Of a stretch of 64,000 nt of DNA, positions 45,848-54,444 are shown in pieces. Under the pieces are notes generated by a model that made no database searches, was not told where the DNA came from, and was given only the letters and a program-made list of their open reading frames with translations. This stretch comes from Amycolatopsis palatopharyngis (GTDB taxonomy: Bacteria; Actinomycetota; Actinomycetes; Mycobacteriales; Pseudonocardiaceae): positions 160,006-224,005 of the forward strand of contig NZ_PQHZ01000006.1 in NCBI RefSeq assembly GCF_003385185.1, in the 5' to 3' direction. The translations under genes were made by a program, and so were the position numbers. The first letter of the stretch is position 1; each line of letters opens with the position of its first letter.

Positions 45848-47059
45848 TTACCGAGTGGTGACCTGGGAGAGTGCTGCGATGGCGTTCGTCTCGGCGGCGT
45901 GAATGTCGCGCAGCCTGCTGCCGAGTTCGGTGAACAGCGACCGCGCCTGACGTTCGGTGAAGGGGTCCTCCGAGTCGTAGTGCTCCCGCAGCCGCCACAA
46001 CTCGGTGCCCGCGTCGGCCGCGGCCTGTTGTCCCGCGTCGCCCGCCGACACGCCTTCCCGAACGCGTGCTGTCAGCCCCCGCATCCAACCGAACTCGGGC
46101 AGGTCCTCCGGCAGTGCCGCGTCGGCGAACTCGCGCCAGCGCGTGCTGATGTCCCGCCAGCTCGCCGCGTGAGCTTCCAGTTCAGGGGCGTCCAGCACGG
46201 AGGCGGCCTCGGTGAGGCCGTCGGCGAAGAGGTCGCGAAGGTGACCGCCACCCATCCCCGCGGGGTCGACGCTCTCCCAGATCGACAGCAGCGCGCCGAC
46301 CAGTCCACGGCGGTCGGCGAATACGCAGGGCCAGCCCTTCGCCGCGCGTTCGTCGGTCAGCAGCGTCGCCCATTTGCGCCACGCGGGCAGCGCGAACGAC
46401 GTGGATTTCGCCGACAGCCGCCGCGTGCAGTCGGCCAACCCCGATCTGACCGCGTCGGCTAGGCGGTCAGGGTCGAGTTCGCCCGAGCGCACGACCGCGA
46501 GCAGGTTCTTCGCCGAGCCCACCCTGCCCCGCGCCTTGTCGAGTGCCGCGCGCTCGACGGTGAGCGGTTCGAGGTTGCGATCGTCGAGGTAAACCCGGTC
46601 GCCGGACTGGGCGTAGGCGACGACGAGATGCCCGCCCATCCCTTCGGCGGCCTCCGGCAGATACCAGTAGCCGAGCGGGAAGCGGTCCGGGTGCACGATC
46701 GCGGGGTCGCCGTCGGCGAGTGCGCCGGACAACCGCTTCGCCGCACTCCGCGCCCCGCCGGTGGTGTGCAGGTCGACGCGCAGACCGAGCCGTTCCACTG
46801 TGGACTTCAGCCAGGGCTGTGTCTGTTGCCATTGCGAGCGGAACCCGAGCACCAGCGGTTTGCTGCCGTCGCGAGTGAACTCCCACAGCACGTAGCCGGC
46901 GCCGATGCCACCGGAGGCGAGAAAGACAAGCGGCTCCGTGACTTGCGCGCCGTGGTGGTTGAGGACGTTGGTCAACGCGGCCACGTCCGGCTGCCGCCCG
47001 CCACGCAGCCGGTACTCATGGTCGGTGCCGGGTGTGTCGTCCTGCTCGCCGCCGCTCAT
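45848..47059 (-). CDS. BtrH N-terminal domain-containing protein
   Basis: The 403-aa protein shows a papain-like N-terminal half (LRGGRQPDVAALTNVLNHHG, then LVFLASGGIGAGYVLWEF, and GGHLVVAYAQSGDRVYLDDRN) like the BtrH domain; BtrH transfers an acyl group from a carrier protein in butirosin synthesis. The C-terminal helical half resembles DUF4872. The usual catalytic Cys of the papain-like group is not obvious in the N-terminal half. The ATG at 47059 is taken as the start because GCAGG lies just ahead and upstream in-frame codons only add a variable Arg-rich stretch. It may belong to the polysaccharide island or simply border it; substrate unknown. Confidence 0.7.
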   Translation of the reverse strand: MSGGEQDDTPGTDHEYRLRGGRQPDVAALTNVLNHHGAQVTEPLVFLASGGIGAGYVLWEFTRDGSKPLVLGFRSQWQQTQPWLKSTVERLGLRVDLHTTGGARSAAKRLSGALADGDPAIVHPDRFPLGYWYLPEAAEGMGGHLVVAYAQSGDRVYLDDRNLEPLTVERAALDKARGRVGSAKNLLAVVRSGELDPDRLADAVRSGLADCTRRLSAKSTSFALPAWRKWATLLTDERAAKGWPCVFADRRGLVGALLSIWESVDPAGMGGGHLRDLFADGLTEAASVLDAPELEAHAASWRDISTRWREFADAALPEDLPEFGWMRGLTARVREGVSAGDAGQQAAADAGTELWRLREHYDSEDPFTERQARSLFTELGSRLRDIHAAETNAIAALSQVTTR

Positions 47060-47135
47060 CTCACCTGCCCTGTCCGAATGCCGCACTGGATCGCGTACCA
47101 GCATGCCGGACAACGACGAGGACGCGCTATCAGGG

Positions 47136-47155
47136 CACTTTCCCGGGAAAGTGCG
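47136..47155. repeat. Dispersed palindrome GCACTTTCCCGGGAAAGTGC (copy 3)
   Basis: A 20-bp perfect palindrome, same family as copies at 11072 and 38171, lying five bases from the larger copy 4 in the gap between two same-strand genes. Confidence 0.8.
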
Positions 47156-47160
47156 ACGCG

Positions 47161-47196
47161 CCGAACTCGCACTTTCCCGGGAAAGTGCGAGTTCGG
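47161..47196. repeat. 36-bp perfect palindrome (copy 4)
   Basis: Left arm CCGAACTCGCACTTTCCC and its exact complement meet without a loop, giving a 36-bp perfect palindrome that contains the family core CTTTCCCGGGAAAG. It begins eight bases after the LLM gene's stop (reading the minus strand) and probably acts as a two-way terminator. With copy 3 it makes a double palindrome. Confidence 0.85.
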
Positions 47197-47204
47197 GGTG
47201 GGCG

Positions 47205-48077
47205 CTAGAATCCGGCGGCTACGGCGATGACCTCCTTGCCGAACCGCTCGATCCGGGAGGTGTCGTGTACCCGCGGCATGTATCCGAGCGCCGCATCGAC
47301 GCCGAGCCCGGACAGCCGCTGCAGTTCGGTGAGCAGCTCGTCGGTCTTCTCACCGTCTTCGCCGGTGTCCATCGGCTGGTAGACGGTCTTCGTGATTTCC
47401 TCGTAGGCGCGTCCCTCACGCTCGCAGTGCTCCCGCAGCACGTCGAGTTTGTGTTCCAGGTCGGGGGTGTTGAACAGATTGCAGGCCTGCGCGTACTTCG
47501 CGACGAAGCGCAGGGTCTTCTTCTCGCCACCGCCGCCGATCATGATCGGCGGGTGTGGCCGGGAAAGCGCCTGCGGCACGTTCAACATCCGCTCGGCACG
47601 GACATGCTTACCGGTGAAGGGTTCTTCGGTGTCCTCCCACATCCGCAGGCAGTACTGCAACGCGTCTTCCAGTAGTTCAAATCGTTCCTTTGTAGACGGA
47701 TACTCGAAACCGAGGCCCTTGGCCTCCTCCTCGTTCCAGCCTGCTCCAACGCCCAGGATCGCGCGGCCGCCGGACAGAACGTCCAAAGTGGTCACCGCCT
47801 TCGCGAGCAGGCCGGGGTGGCGGTAGAAGGCACCGGTGACCACTGTCAGCAGCTTCGCCCGCTCGGTGTGCGCGGCGAGGAAACCGAGGGTCGTGTATGC
47901 CTCCAGCATGTCGTTCTCGGCGGGCCCGACGACCGAGATCTGGAAGAAGTGGTCCATCACAGCGAGGTAGTCGAACCCCGCCTCGTCCGCGCTCCGGGCG
48001 ACGGTGGCGAGTTCCCGCCCGAGTGCCGTGGGGCCGTTCGGCCAGGTGAAGTCGGGGATCTGCAGCCCAAGTCGCAT
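47205..48077 (-). CDS. LLM class (luciferase-like) F420/FMN-dependent oxidoreductase
   Basis: About 290 aa. The opening RLGLQIPDFTWP, the FDYLAVMDHFFQ strand, LLTVVTGAFYRHPGLLAKAVTTLDVLSGGR (cited in part as YRHPGLLAKAVTTLDVLS) and HPPIMIGGGGEKKTLR are the signature regions of actinobacterial F420-dependent LLM oxidoreductases, hydride-transfer enzymes of broad substrate range. The ATG at 48077 gives the usual N-terminus. A TTG at 48122 with GGAGG four bases upstream would add 15 residues (MAKDETNHQNRSGQQ) and is a real alternative. No substrate can be assigned. Confidence 0.85.
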   Translation of the reverse strand: MRLGLQIPDFTWPNGPTALGRELATVARSADEAGFDYLAVMDHFFQISVVGPAENDMLEAYTTLGFLAAHTERAKLLTVVTGAFYRHPGLLAKAVTTLDVLSGGRAILGVGAGWNEEEAKGLGFEYPSTKERFELLEDALQYCLRMWEDTEEPFTGKHVRAERMLNVPQALSRPHPPIMIGGGGEKKTLRFVAKYAQACNLFNTPDLEHKLDVLREHCEREGRAYEEITKTVYQPMDTGEDGEKTDELLTELQRLSGLGVDAALGYMPRVHDTSRIERFGKEVIAVAAGF

Positions 48078-48145
48078 CTGTTGTCCGCTCCGGTTCTGGT
48101 GATTCGTCTCGTCTTTCGCCAACGTACCTCCGGAGCTGCTCCAGC

Positions 48146-49108
48146 TCAGAGATCGCGGATGACGGCCAGTGCATCGTGCAGTGGATCCGTCAGGAAGACC
48201 GTGCCGTCGCGTTGGTTCACCGCGATCCGGCCGGGATTGATCCCGAGCGAGACGTGGCTGTCGGGCTCACCGGTCCCGCCGTTGATCCTCGTGACGCCAT
48301 TAGGCCCACCGTTCGTGTAGACATCGCCGCTCACCTCGTGCACGGCCACCGCCGAACCCGCACTGCGCAGCGGGATCGTCGCGATCTGTTGCCGCGCGTC
48401 CCCGTTCACCACGGAGAGGTGGTGGATGCCGGCGTTGGCGACGTACACGGTGTTCGTGGCCACATGGACCGCGGTGCCGGCGGGCACTCTGCCGACCTGT
48501 ACCCGATCGACGACGGTTTCCTTCGCGGTGTCGAGAACGACGAGCTCGTCGTCATCACCCGCGGTGAAGTACGCCAGTGCCCGCTCTGGATCGATGGCCG
48601 CGCCGGTCAGTTGCGAGTCGTGCGCGGAGATCGTCCCGCGGACGGCATCGGTGTCCCCGTCGATCATGGTGACCTCGCCGGTCCGAGCGCTGGCGGCGTA
48701 AACCGTGCCGGTCACCTCGTCCACGGCCAGTGCTGAAGCGCCCTCGCCCGCGGCGAGTGTCGTCAACACCGTGCCAAGGGCGGCGTCGAGCACCGTGACG
48801 GTGCCACCACTCGAGTTACTCGCGTACAGCTTGCCGGTGATCTCGTTCACCGCGATGTCGCTCACCCTGCCGCCGATCGGGACCGTGGCCCGGACGACCC
48901 CTCGTGCGCCGTCCACGATGGAGATCGAACCTTCGCCACTGTTGCCCACATAAACCGTGTTGGTGGTGGAGTCCACGGCGAGGGCGAATGGACGGTCGCC
49001 GACGTGCACCCGCAGCACATCGGCGGCGACCGCGGGAACAGCAGGCGGTAGGGCAAACACGGCGCCGAAGACCGCTACGACCAGTACCGCCACGGTCGGT
49101 CCGCGCAC
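48146..49108 (-). CDS. Secreted YncE-like beta-propeller protein
   Basis: A 320-aa protein with a signal peptide (residues 1-28, ending PAVAADV) after a GTG start that has GGAGG four bases upstream. The mature chain is a set of about seven 40-residue blades with the repeated pattern T-x-T/V-V-Y-V/A-x-N/S, for example TNTVYVGNSGEGSISIVDG. The family includes periplasmic and surface proteins of unknown function and some PQQ-like or sugar-binding relatives. It overlaps nothing and is divergent from htpX. Function unknown. Confidence 0.78.
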   Translation of the reverse strand: MRGPTVAVLVVAVFGAVFALPPAVPAVAADVLRVHVGDRPFALAVDSTTNTVYVGNSGEGSISIVDGARGVVRATVPIGGRVSDIAVNEITGKLYASNSSGGTVTVLDAALGTVLTTLAAGEGASALAVDEVTGTVYAASARTGEVTMIDGDTDAVRGTISAHDSQLTGAAIDPERALAYFTAGDDDELVVLDTAKETVVDRVQVGRVPAGTAVHVATNTVYVANAGIHHLSVVNGDARQQIATIPLRSAGSAVAVHEVSGDVYTNGGPNGVTRINGGTGEPDSHVSLGINPGRIAVNQRDGTVFLTDPLHDALAVIRDL

Positions 49109-49280
49109 GCTGCCTCCCCCGGACGGGTGGGTGTCACGCCACTGCCGCCGACGGTAACCCGATCTTCGCCCGCACGCCTGTTGTGCTGCGCGAACGCCCG
49201 GGTGAGGATCGGAGGTGGAACTCTGACCGGCTGCCATACGTTGTCATCAGCGGGGACGTCGCGGATTGGGAGGCGCAGGA

Positions 49281-50147
49281 GTGCACAGGCATCAGAACGG
49301 GTTGAAGACCGCGCTGTTGCTCGGCCTGCTCAGCGCCATCATCGTGGGAATCAGTGCCGTGTTCGGCAGGGGAGCGCTGTTCATCGGCCTCGCGGTGGCG
49401 CTGGGTATGAACGCCTACGCCTACTTCAAATCGGACACGCTCGCGCTGAAGGCGATGCGTGCGCGGCCGGTCTCGGAGGCCGAGCAGCCCGCGATGTACC
49501 GGATCGTGCGGGAGCTCGCCACATCGGCACGACAGCCGATGCCCAGGCTGTACGTCAGCCCCACACAGGCGCCCAATGCCTTCGCCACCGGCCGCAATCC
49601 GCGTAACGCGGCGGTGTGCTGCACCACCGGGGTGCTGGAACTGCTCGACGAGCGGGAGCTGCGCGCAGTGCTCGGCCACGAGCTGTCGCATGTCTACAAC
49701 CGGGACATCCTCATCTCCTGCGTCGCGGGTGCACTGGCCAGTGTGGTCAGTGTGGCGGCCTACATCGCGATGTTCGCGGGAATGTTCGGTGGCAACAACC
49801 GGGAGGGTGGCAACCCTCTTGTCATGCTGCTGCTGGTCCTGATCGGACCGATCGCGGCGGGTATCGTGAAGATGGCGGTCAGCCGATCCCGTGAGTACGA
49901 GGCGGACGCGTCCGGTGCGGAACTGACCGGTGACCCGCTCGGGCTGGCTTCGGCGCTGCGCAAACTGCAGCGCGGGACACAGCTCGCGCCGCTGTCTCCG
50001 GAACCGAAGGTCGTTTCCCAGTCACACCTGATGATCGCGAATCCGTTCCGCCCCGGCGAGCGGCTGTCGCGGCTGTTCTCCACGCACCCCCCGATCGAGG
50101 ACCGGGTGCGCAGGCTCGAGCAGATGGCCGCCGGCTGGAATCGCTGA
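49281..50147 (+). CDS. htpX: M48 family zinc metalloprotease HtpX
   Basis: A 288-aa membrane protease that degrades damaged membrane proteins. Two membrane segments at the N-terminus (about residues 10-45), the zinc site [11 protein letters not shown] (HExxH, near residue 138), two more membrane segments near 155-205, and the third ligand Glu in [29 protein letters not shown] ends the protein, as in most HtpX. The GTG start has GGAGG seven bases upstream; TTG at 49266 is less likely. It stands alone between a divergent propeller gene and convergent rfbA. Confidence 0.92.
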   Translation: MHRHQNGLKTALLLGLLSAIIVGISAVFGRGALFIGLAVALGMNAYAYFKSDTLALKAMRARPVSEAEQPAMYRIVRELATSARQPMPRLYVSPTQAPNAFATGRNPRNAAVCCTTGVLELLDERELRAVLGHELSHVYNRDILISCVAGALASVVSVAAYIAMFAGMFGGNNREGGNPLVMLLLVLIGPIAAGIVKMAVSRSREYEADASGAELTGDPLGLASALRKLQRGTQLAPLSPEPKVVSQSHLMIANPFRPGERLSRLFSTHPPIEDRVRRLEQMAAGWNR

Positions 50148-50151
50148 TCGC

Positions 50152-51033
50152 TCAGCCGAGGGCCCCCGCGGATCTGGCCACGGCCATCACGTACTCCCCG
50201 TAGCCGGACTTCGCGAGCTTCTCGCCCAAGGCGAAACAAGCGTCCGCGTCGATGTAGCCCATCCGCAGCGCGATCTCCTCGAGACAGGCGATGCGCACAC
50301 CCGTGCGGTGCTCCAGTACCTGCACGAACTGGGCTGCCTCCAGCATCGAGTCGTGGGTACCGGTGTCCAGCCAGGCGAAGCCGCGACCGAGGTCGAGCAG
50401 CCGCGCACGGTCCTGGCGCAGGTACGTCAGGTTGACGTCGGTGATCTCCAGCTCGCCCCGAGCCGATGGCGTGAGCGAGCGGGCGATGTCGACCACCTGG
50501 TTGTCGTAGAAGTACAGCCCGGTGATCGCCTTGTTCGACCGAGGGTGCTCCGGCTTTTCCTCGATCGAGACCAGCTTGCCCGCATCGTCCACCTCGCCGA
50601 CACCGTAGCGCTGTGCGTCCTTCACCGGATAGCCGAACAGTGTGCAGCCGTCCAAGGTGGACACCTCCTGCTGCAGCCTGCCGGAGAAGCCCTGCCCGTA
50701 GAAGATGTTGTCCCCGAGCACCAGTGCGACGTCGTCGTCACCGATGAAGTCGGCGCCGATCAGGAAGGCCTCGGCGAGACCGTTGGGACTGGCCTGCTCG
50801 GCATAGCTGAACTGGAGGCCGTACTGCTCGCCGTCACCGAGCAGTTTGCGGAAGCTGGGCAGGTCGGCAGGGGTGGAGATGATCAGAATGTCGCGGATCC
50901 CGGCGAGCATGAGCACCGAGAGCGGGTAGTAGATCATCGGTTTGTCGTAAACCGGGAGCAGCTGTTTCGACACGGCCTGTGTGATCGGATGCAGCCGAGT
51001 TCCGCTGCCACCGGCCAGCACGATGCCCCGCAT
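50152..51033 (-). CDS. rfbA: Glucose-1-phosphate thymidylyltransferase
   Basis: The 293-aa enzyme makes dTDP-glucose, first step toward dTDP-rhamnose and other deoxysugars. It has [38 protein letters not shown] and GELEITDVN, all as in RmlA. GGGAG precedes the ATG at a good distance. The rest of the rml set (rfbB, rfbD) is not in the window; the RfbC-like gene 27 kb away differs in its active site. It ends five bases after the convergent htpX stop. In this position it can serve the cell-wall rhamnose pathway as well as the polysaccharide island. Confidence 0.93.
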   Translation of the reverse strand: MRGIVLAGGSGTRLHPITQAVSKQLLPVYDKPMIYYPLSVLMLAGIRDILIISTPADLPSFRKLLGDGEQYGLQFSYAEQASPNGLAEAFLIGADFIGDDDVALVLGDNIFYGQGFSGRLQQEVSTLDGCTLFGYPVKDAQRYGVGEVDDAGKLVSIEEKPEHPRSNKAITGLYFYDNQVVDIARSLTPSARGELEITDVNLTYLRQDRARLLDLGRGFAWLDTGTHDSMLEAAQFVQVLEHRTGVRIACLEEIALRMGYIDADACFALGEKLAKSGYGEYVMAVARSAGALG

Positions 51034-51113
51034 GTGTCGCTCCCTTTGTCGACCCCTGGATGATCCGCGACCCACACTATCGGGTGGCTCTGGAGGCTTG
51101 GTCGACCTCGTGT

Positions 51114-52277
51114 TCAGAAGGCGGGGCCCTTGGCGAAATAGGCCCGGCAGACCCGGTCGGAGTCGAAGTCGGCGGCGATCTGCAGCACGTTGCGCCCGCC
51201 GTCGACGGGCAGCAGCGTCGAGCTGTAGTTCGTGCACCAGTTGTCGTACGGCTTCGTGACGTGGACCGGTGCGGGCAGTTCGTACCAGTCGCCGGCCCCG
51301 AAGTTGTCGTTGGCGAGCAGGGTGCGGCCGTTGCCGCGCAGCGGCGTGCCCTTCGCGTTGACGTAGATCTGGCCGACCATGAGCAGGCGTGTTCCGCGCG
51401 CGCCGCCGGGGAACAGGGTGACGGTCTGCGCGTGCTGGAAGTGCTTGCCACCGGCCGCACTCACCCTGGTGCCGGGCTTGCTCGGGTCCCCGAAGTTCGC
51501 CCCGTCGGCGGAGATCTTGAAGTACGGGTCGCAGAAGCGGTCACCGTAGTTACAGATCTCGTAGGCGAAGTAGTAGCGCCCGTCCGGCAGCTTTCGCACG
51601 ATCGGCATGCCCGGGCGCACGCGGTGTGGCGAGATGGCCATGGTGCGCTGCTTTGTTCCCCAGGTCAGGCCGTCGGTCGAGGCGACCCGGTTGAGGACCT
51701 GTGCGTGCTTCGGGGACTCGGTCTCGTCGGCGTAGTGCAGCCACAGTGTGCCGCCGGCGTCGACGTTGAACTCAGGCTCCCAGACGCCGTCGTGGTTGTG
51801 CGACCTCGCGGCCTCGGATAGGTAGGTCCAGTCGCGGCCGCCGTCGCGGCTCGCCCAGACCTTGATGCCGATCCGCCGGTTGGGGCCGGACTGGTGGCCG
51901 TAACTGGCTGCCCAGAGCAGCGTGCCCGCGCGCAGCGCACCGACGCGTTCGGGCAGTTCGTAAAGGGTGCCGCAGCACATGCCGCCCCTGCCCTCGGGAT
52001 CGCGGATCTCGCCGACCTGGCGGAACGAGCGGCCTTCGTTACGGCTCTCGTACACCGGCGCGTAGTGCCCCGCCCGGTCCTGGCTGTTGACCACGGCCAG
52101 AATGCGCCCGTCCCGCCCGAACCCGCTGTGCTCCAGCCGGATCAGCCGTGGATAGGCGCCCTGCCCCGGGTGCAGCAGCGTCCGCCCGTTCTCCTCGGCC
52201 CCAACCGGCGCGAGCAACCCCGCCGTCAACACCAGAGACAGCCCCAGCACCAGCCCTCGAAGACCCCGGCGAACCAC
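51114..52277 (-). CDS. Secreted sialidase-like (BNR/Asp-box) protein
   Basis: A 387-aa protein with a signal peptide ([20 protein letters not shown], residues about 8-27) and a six-bladed-propeller look. Asp-box motifs are visible: SRNEGRSFR and [11 protein letters not shown] (S-x-D-x-G-x-x-W), with a degenerate one later (STDGLTWG). The catalytic Arg triad and Tyr of true sialidases were not assigned, so glycosidase or glycan-binding function is not proven. The GTG start follows AAGGGG. It is 80 bases downstream of nothing and precedes rfbA on the same strand; the upstream side borders the 21-bp array B. Confidence 0.75.
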   Translation of the reverse strand: MVRRGLRGLVLGLSLVLTAGLLAPVGAEENGRTLLHPGQGAYPRLIRLEHSGFGRDGRILAVVNSQDRAGHYAPVYESRNEGRSFRQVGEIRDPEGRGGMCCGTLYELPERVGALRAGTLLWAASYGHQSGPNRRIGIKVWASRDGGRDWTYLSEAARSHNHDGVWEPEFNVDAGGTLWLHYADETESPKHAQVLNRVASTDGLTWGTKQRTMAISPHRVRPGMPIVRKLPDGRYYFAYEICNYGDRFCDPYFKISADGANFGDPSKPGTRVSAAGGKHFQHAQTVTLFPGGARGTRLLMVGQIYVNAKGTPLRGNGRTLLANDNFGAGDWYELPAPVHVTKPYDNWCTNYSSTLLPVDGGRNVLQIAADFDSDRVCRAYFAKGPAF

Positions 52278-52323
52278 CCGCGCCCCTTCCCCTAAGCAAC
52301 CGCACGATTACACCACGAACGCA

Positions 52324-52402
52324 CGACTTTGCAGTTCCGGAGCCCGACTTTGCAGTTTTGGAGCTCGAGTTGGCAGTTTCGGAGGGCCGAGTTGGCAGTT
52401 CA
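52324..52402. repeat. 21-bp tandem repeat array B, about 3.7 units
   Basis: Units beginning CGACTTTGCAGTTCC then GGAGCC, one 22-base unit, and a final CGAGTTGGCAGTTCA identical to the last segment of array A at 28662-28760. It lies about 47 bases upstream of the sialidase-like gene, in the opposite orientation to array A. Confidence 0.8.
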
Positions 52403-52888
52403 CGCGCGTTCCGCCAACGATCGAGCAGGCCTGCTTTGTACCCCTTCGAGTGATTGCGGCGGCAGCAGTTTTCGGGGTGCCAGATTCTGGACAATCTGCT
52501 GATCATGTGGTGGATGAACCGCCTTTGCCCGAGAGCCGGCCGGAGCAGGAACGGAGCCGTGCTCGGGTATCGGCCGGTTGTCGGCGGAGTGCGTCACCGC
52601 ACCAACCGGTTCGTGGGTCCATCCAAGGGAGCTGTGGTCCGGATGCTGTGCGGTCTGACGCACGAGGTCGGTTCCCGGCCGAAGTCGCCTCATATTTACG
52701 ACTGTTCGGCCTGCGAAGAGGTGCACGCGGAGCGAGGTAGCTGGGCGACGCCTACGCGGGCGACGTGACCGTTGAACAGCGAAGCCACGACCAGCGACCG
52801 GACGGCTGAGCGATGACCCGCCCCGAAGCGAACGGGGACCCCGGCGACGACAGGTCGGCCGGGGCCTGCGCCCCTGGGTCGCCGCCGG
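52403..52888. other. Region with no recognisable gene between array B and yajQ
   Basis: About 490 bases were read on both strands. Short frames exist, but none has a believable start, family motif or codon pattern like its neighbours. Two hairpins lie at the yajQ side: CCCCG / CGGGG at 52821-52837 and GGGGC / GCCCC at 52861-52874, either of which might end the yajQ transcript, although no T-run follows. Confidence 0.4.
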
Positions 52889-53380
52889 TTACCGGTAGTT
52901 GGTGAACTGCAGCGCGATCTCGAAGTCCTTGTTCTTCAGCGTCGAGATGACGTCCTGCAGATGGTCCTTCTTCTTGCCGGACACCCGCAGCTGATCACCC
53001 TGGATCTGCGCCTGAACGCCCTTGGGGCCTTCGTCGCGGATGTACTTGGCGATCTGCTTCGCCTTCTCCGACGAGATGCCCTGAATGATCTTGCCGTTGA
53101 GCTTGTAGACCTTGCCGGAGATGACGGGCTCGTCTGCTTCGAACGCCTTCAGTGAGATGCCGCGCTTGATCAGCTTCTCCTTGAAGACCTCCACAGCGGC
53201 CAATGCGCGCTCCTCGGTCTCCGACTCGATCGCGATCGCCTCCTCGCCGGACCAGTCGATCTTGGTGCCGGTGCCTCGGAAGTCGAAACGGGTGGACAGT
53301 TCCTTGCTCGCCTGGTTCAGCGCGTTGTCCACCTCCTGGCGATCGACCTTGCTCACCACGTCGAATGACGGATCCGCCAC
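52889..53380 (-). CDS. yajQ: YajQ family nucleotide-binding protein
   Basis: The 163-aa protein is the standard length. It starts [22 protein letters not shown], quoted in part as [15 protein letters not shown], has [17 protein letters not shown] and ends with [23 protein letters not shown] features ([13 protein letters not shown]). Relatives bind nucleotides or RNA, and some bind cyclic di-GMP; whether this one does is not shown. The gene is divergent from the tRNA-Tyr gene with a 120-base shared gap. Confidence 0.92.
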   Translation of the reverse strand: MADPSFDVVSKVDRQEVDNALNQASKELSTRFDFRGTGTKIDWSGEEAIAIESETEERALAAVEVFKEKLIKRGISLKAFEADEPVISGKVYKLNGKIIQGISSEKAKQIAKYIRDEGPKGVQAQIQGDQLRVSGKKKDHLQDVISTLKNKDFEIALQFTNYR

Positions 53381-53446
53381 GTGCTCCCACCTCGTTCGTC
53401 GGCCTGTCGGGTCGGCCCAACCCTAGCTCCGGTCCGGGGGTGGTCG

Positions 53447-53476
53447 TTGGGCCGCCACCGTCTTATGTACGATAGT
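53447..53476 (+). promoter_or_regulatory. Candidate promoter for tRNA-Tyr
   Basis: TTGGGC (53447-53452) and GATAGT (53471-53476) with an 18-base spacer lie 24 bases before the tRNA; TACGAT at 53468 is a slightly shorter-spaced alternative for the -10 box. The position is right for a tRNA promoter. Confidence 0.4.
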
Positions 53477-53500
53477 TCGTGGCTGGGCGCGCCCGGCCAT

Positions 53501-53582
53501 GGCGAGTTGCCCGAGCGGCCAAAGGGATCTGACTGTAAATCAGACGGCACAGCCTTCGAAGGTTCGAATCCTTCACTCGCCA
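53501..53582 (+). tRNA. tRNA-Tyr (anticodon GTA)
   Basis: An 82-nt class II tRNA. The acceptor arms GGCGAGT and ACTCGCC pair fully, the anticodon stem TCTGA / TCAGA holds the loop CTGTAAA with anticodon GTA, and GGTTCGAATCC forms the T loop. The long variable arm is as expected for bacterial tRNA-Tyr. CCA is not encoded. It is followed by a strong terminator. Confidence 0.95.
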
Positions 53583-53590
53583 CACCAGCC

Positions 53591-53634
53591 GAAACGCCCC
53601 GATGACCTGCACAAACAGGCCACCGGGGCGTTTC
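53591..53634 (+). terminator. Terminator after tRNA-Tyr
   Basis: Perfect 11-base arms GAAACGCCCCG (53591-53601) and CGGGGCGTTTC (53624-53634), with an inner CCTG / CAGG pair in the loop and only the TTTC of the right arm as a short T-run. It ends the tRNA transcript and lies 50 bases before the convergent adenosyltransferase stop. Confidence 0.7.
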
Positions 53635-53684
53635 TCGTGTGTGCGGCTGTGTCCGGCTATGCGCGGTGCCGAACCCGCGAAGCG

Positions 53685-54320
53685 TCACTCCTGCGTCGCG
53701 GCTTCCTCGTCCGTGCTGGGCAGCAGTCCCACGCGGGCCGTCAGCCCCGGCTGCCAGAGGGTGTCGCCGTGCTCGGCGTTGGCCGTACGCGCGAGCACGA
53801 AGAGCAACTCGGACAACCGGTTGAGGTAGCGGCCGGTGCGGACATTGACATCGCCACACTGGTCCACCGCTGACCAGGTGGCGCGCTCCGCACGTCGCAC
53901 GTCGGTATAGGCCCGGTGGAGCATGGCGCCGCCGAGGGTGCCGCCCGGGATCACGAAACTACTCAGTTCCGGCAGCTGAGAGCTGAAGTGCTCGCACGCC
54001 TCCTCGATCCGCCGGACGTAGTTCTCGTCGATTCGTGACTGCCGGTCGTCTCGGTCCTTCAATGGCGTACCGAGATCGCCTTCCACCTCGATGAGGTCGT
54101 TCTGCAGACGAGCCAGCACGGTCACGACGTCCTTCGGGAACGCGCCGCTGGCGAGCGCGAGGCCGAGAGCCGTGTTCGCCTCTTCGCAGGCGGCGTAGGC
54201 AGCGATCCTTGGATCCGTCTTCTCGACGCGACTGCGGTCGCCGAGAGTGGTAATGCCCTCGTCACCTGTTCGCGTGTACCGAGGTGCTCCGGTCTCAGCA
54301 GCTTGTTCGTGATCGGCCAT
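53685..54320 (-). CDS. Cob(I)yrinic acid a,c-diamide adenosyltransferase (PduO type)
   Basis: The 211-aa protein adds the adenosyl group to cob(I)alamin. YTRTGDEGITTLGDRSRV (cited in part as YTRTGDEGITTLGD) and KTDPRIAAYAACEEANTALG at the N-terminus form the ATP site, and RRAERATWSAV and LNRLSELLFVLAR are the trimer-core helices of the PduO family. The ATG at 54320 gives the usual start; an in-frame ATG 72 bases upstream would add a variable stretch. It is divergent from the BCCT transporter gene, with about 124 bases between. Confidence 0.9.
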   Translation of the reverse strand: MADHEQAAETGAPRYTRTGDEGITTLGDRSRVEKTDPRIAAYAACEEANTALGLALASGAFPKDVVTVLARLQNDLIEVEGDLGTPLKDRDDRQSRIDENYVRRIEEACEHFSSQLPELSSFVIPGGTLGGAMLHRAYTDVRRAERATWSAVDQCGDVNVRTGRYLNRLSELLFVLARTANAEHGDTLWQPGLTARVGLLPSTDEEAATQE

Positions 54321-54444
54321 AACCCGAAAGCGTAGCCATCGAGCCACGATGTTGCTGACGACGTGGTTTCCCTTCCAGCCCAATGGGTACACCGGCCACC
54401 GTTACGAGGTCACCGGACTGAGCGAGTACCGCGGCGAGGGAGTC

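Noticed and set aside
52450..52768. Small plus-strand frames between array B and yajQ
   Set aside because: No family motif, no ribosome site in a good position and overlapping frames of equal quality on both strands.
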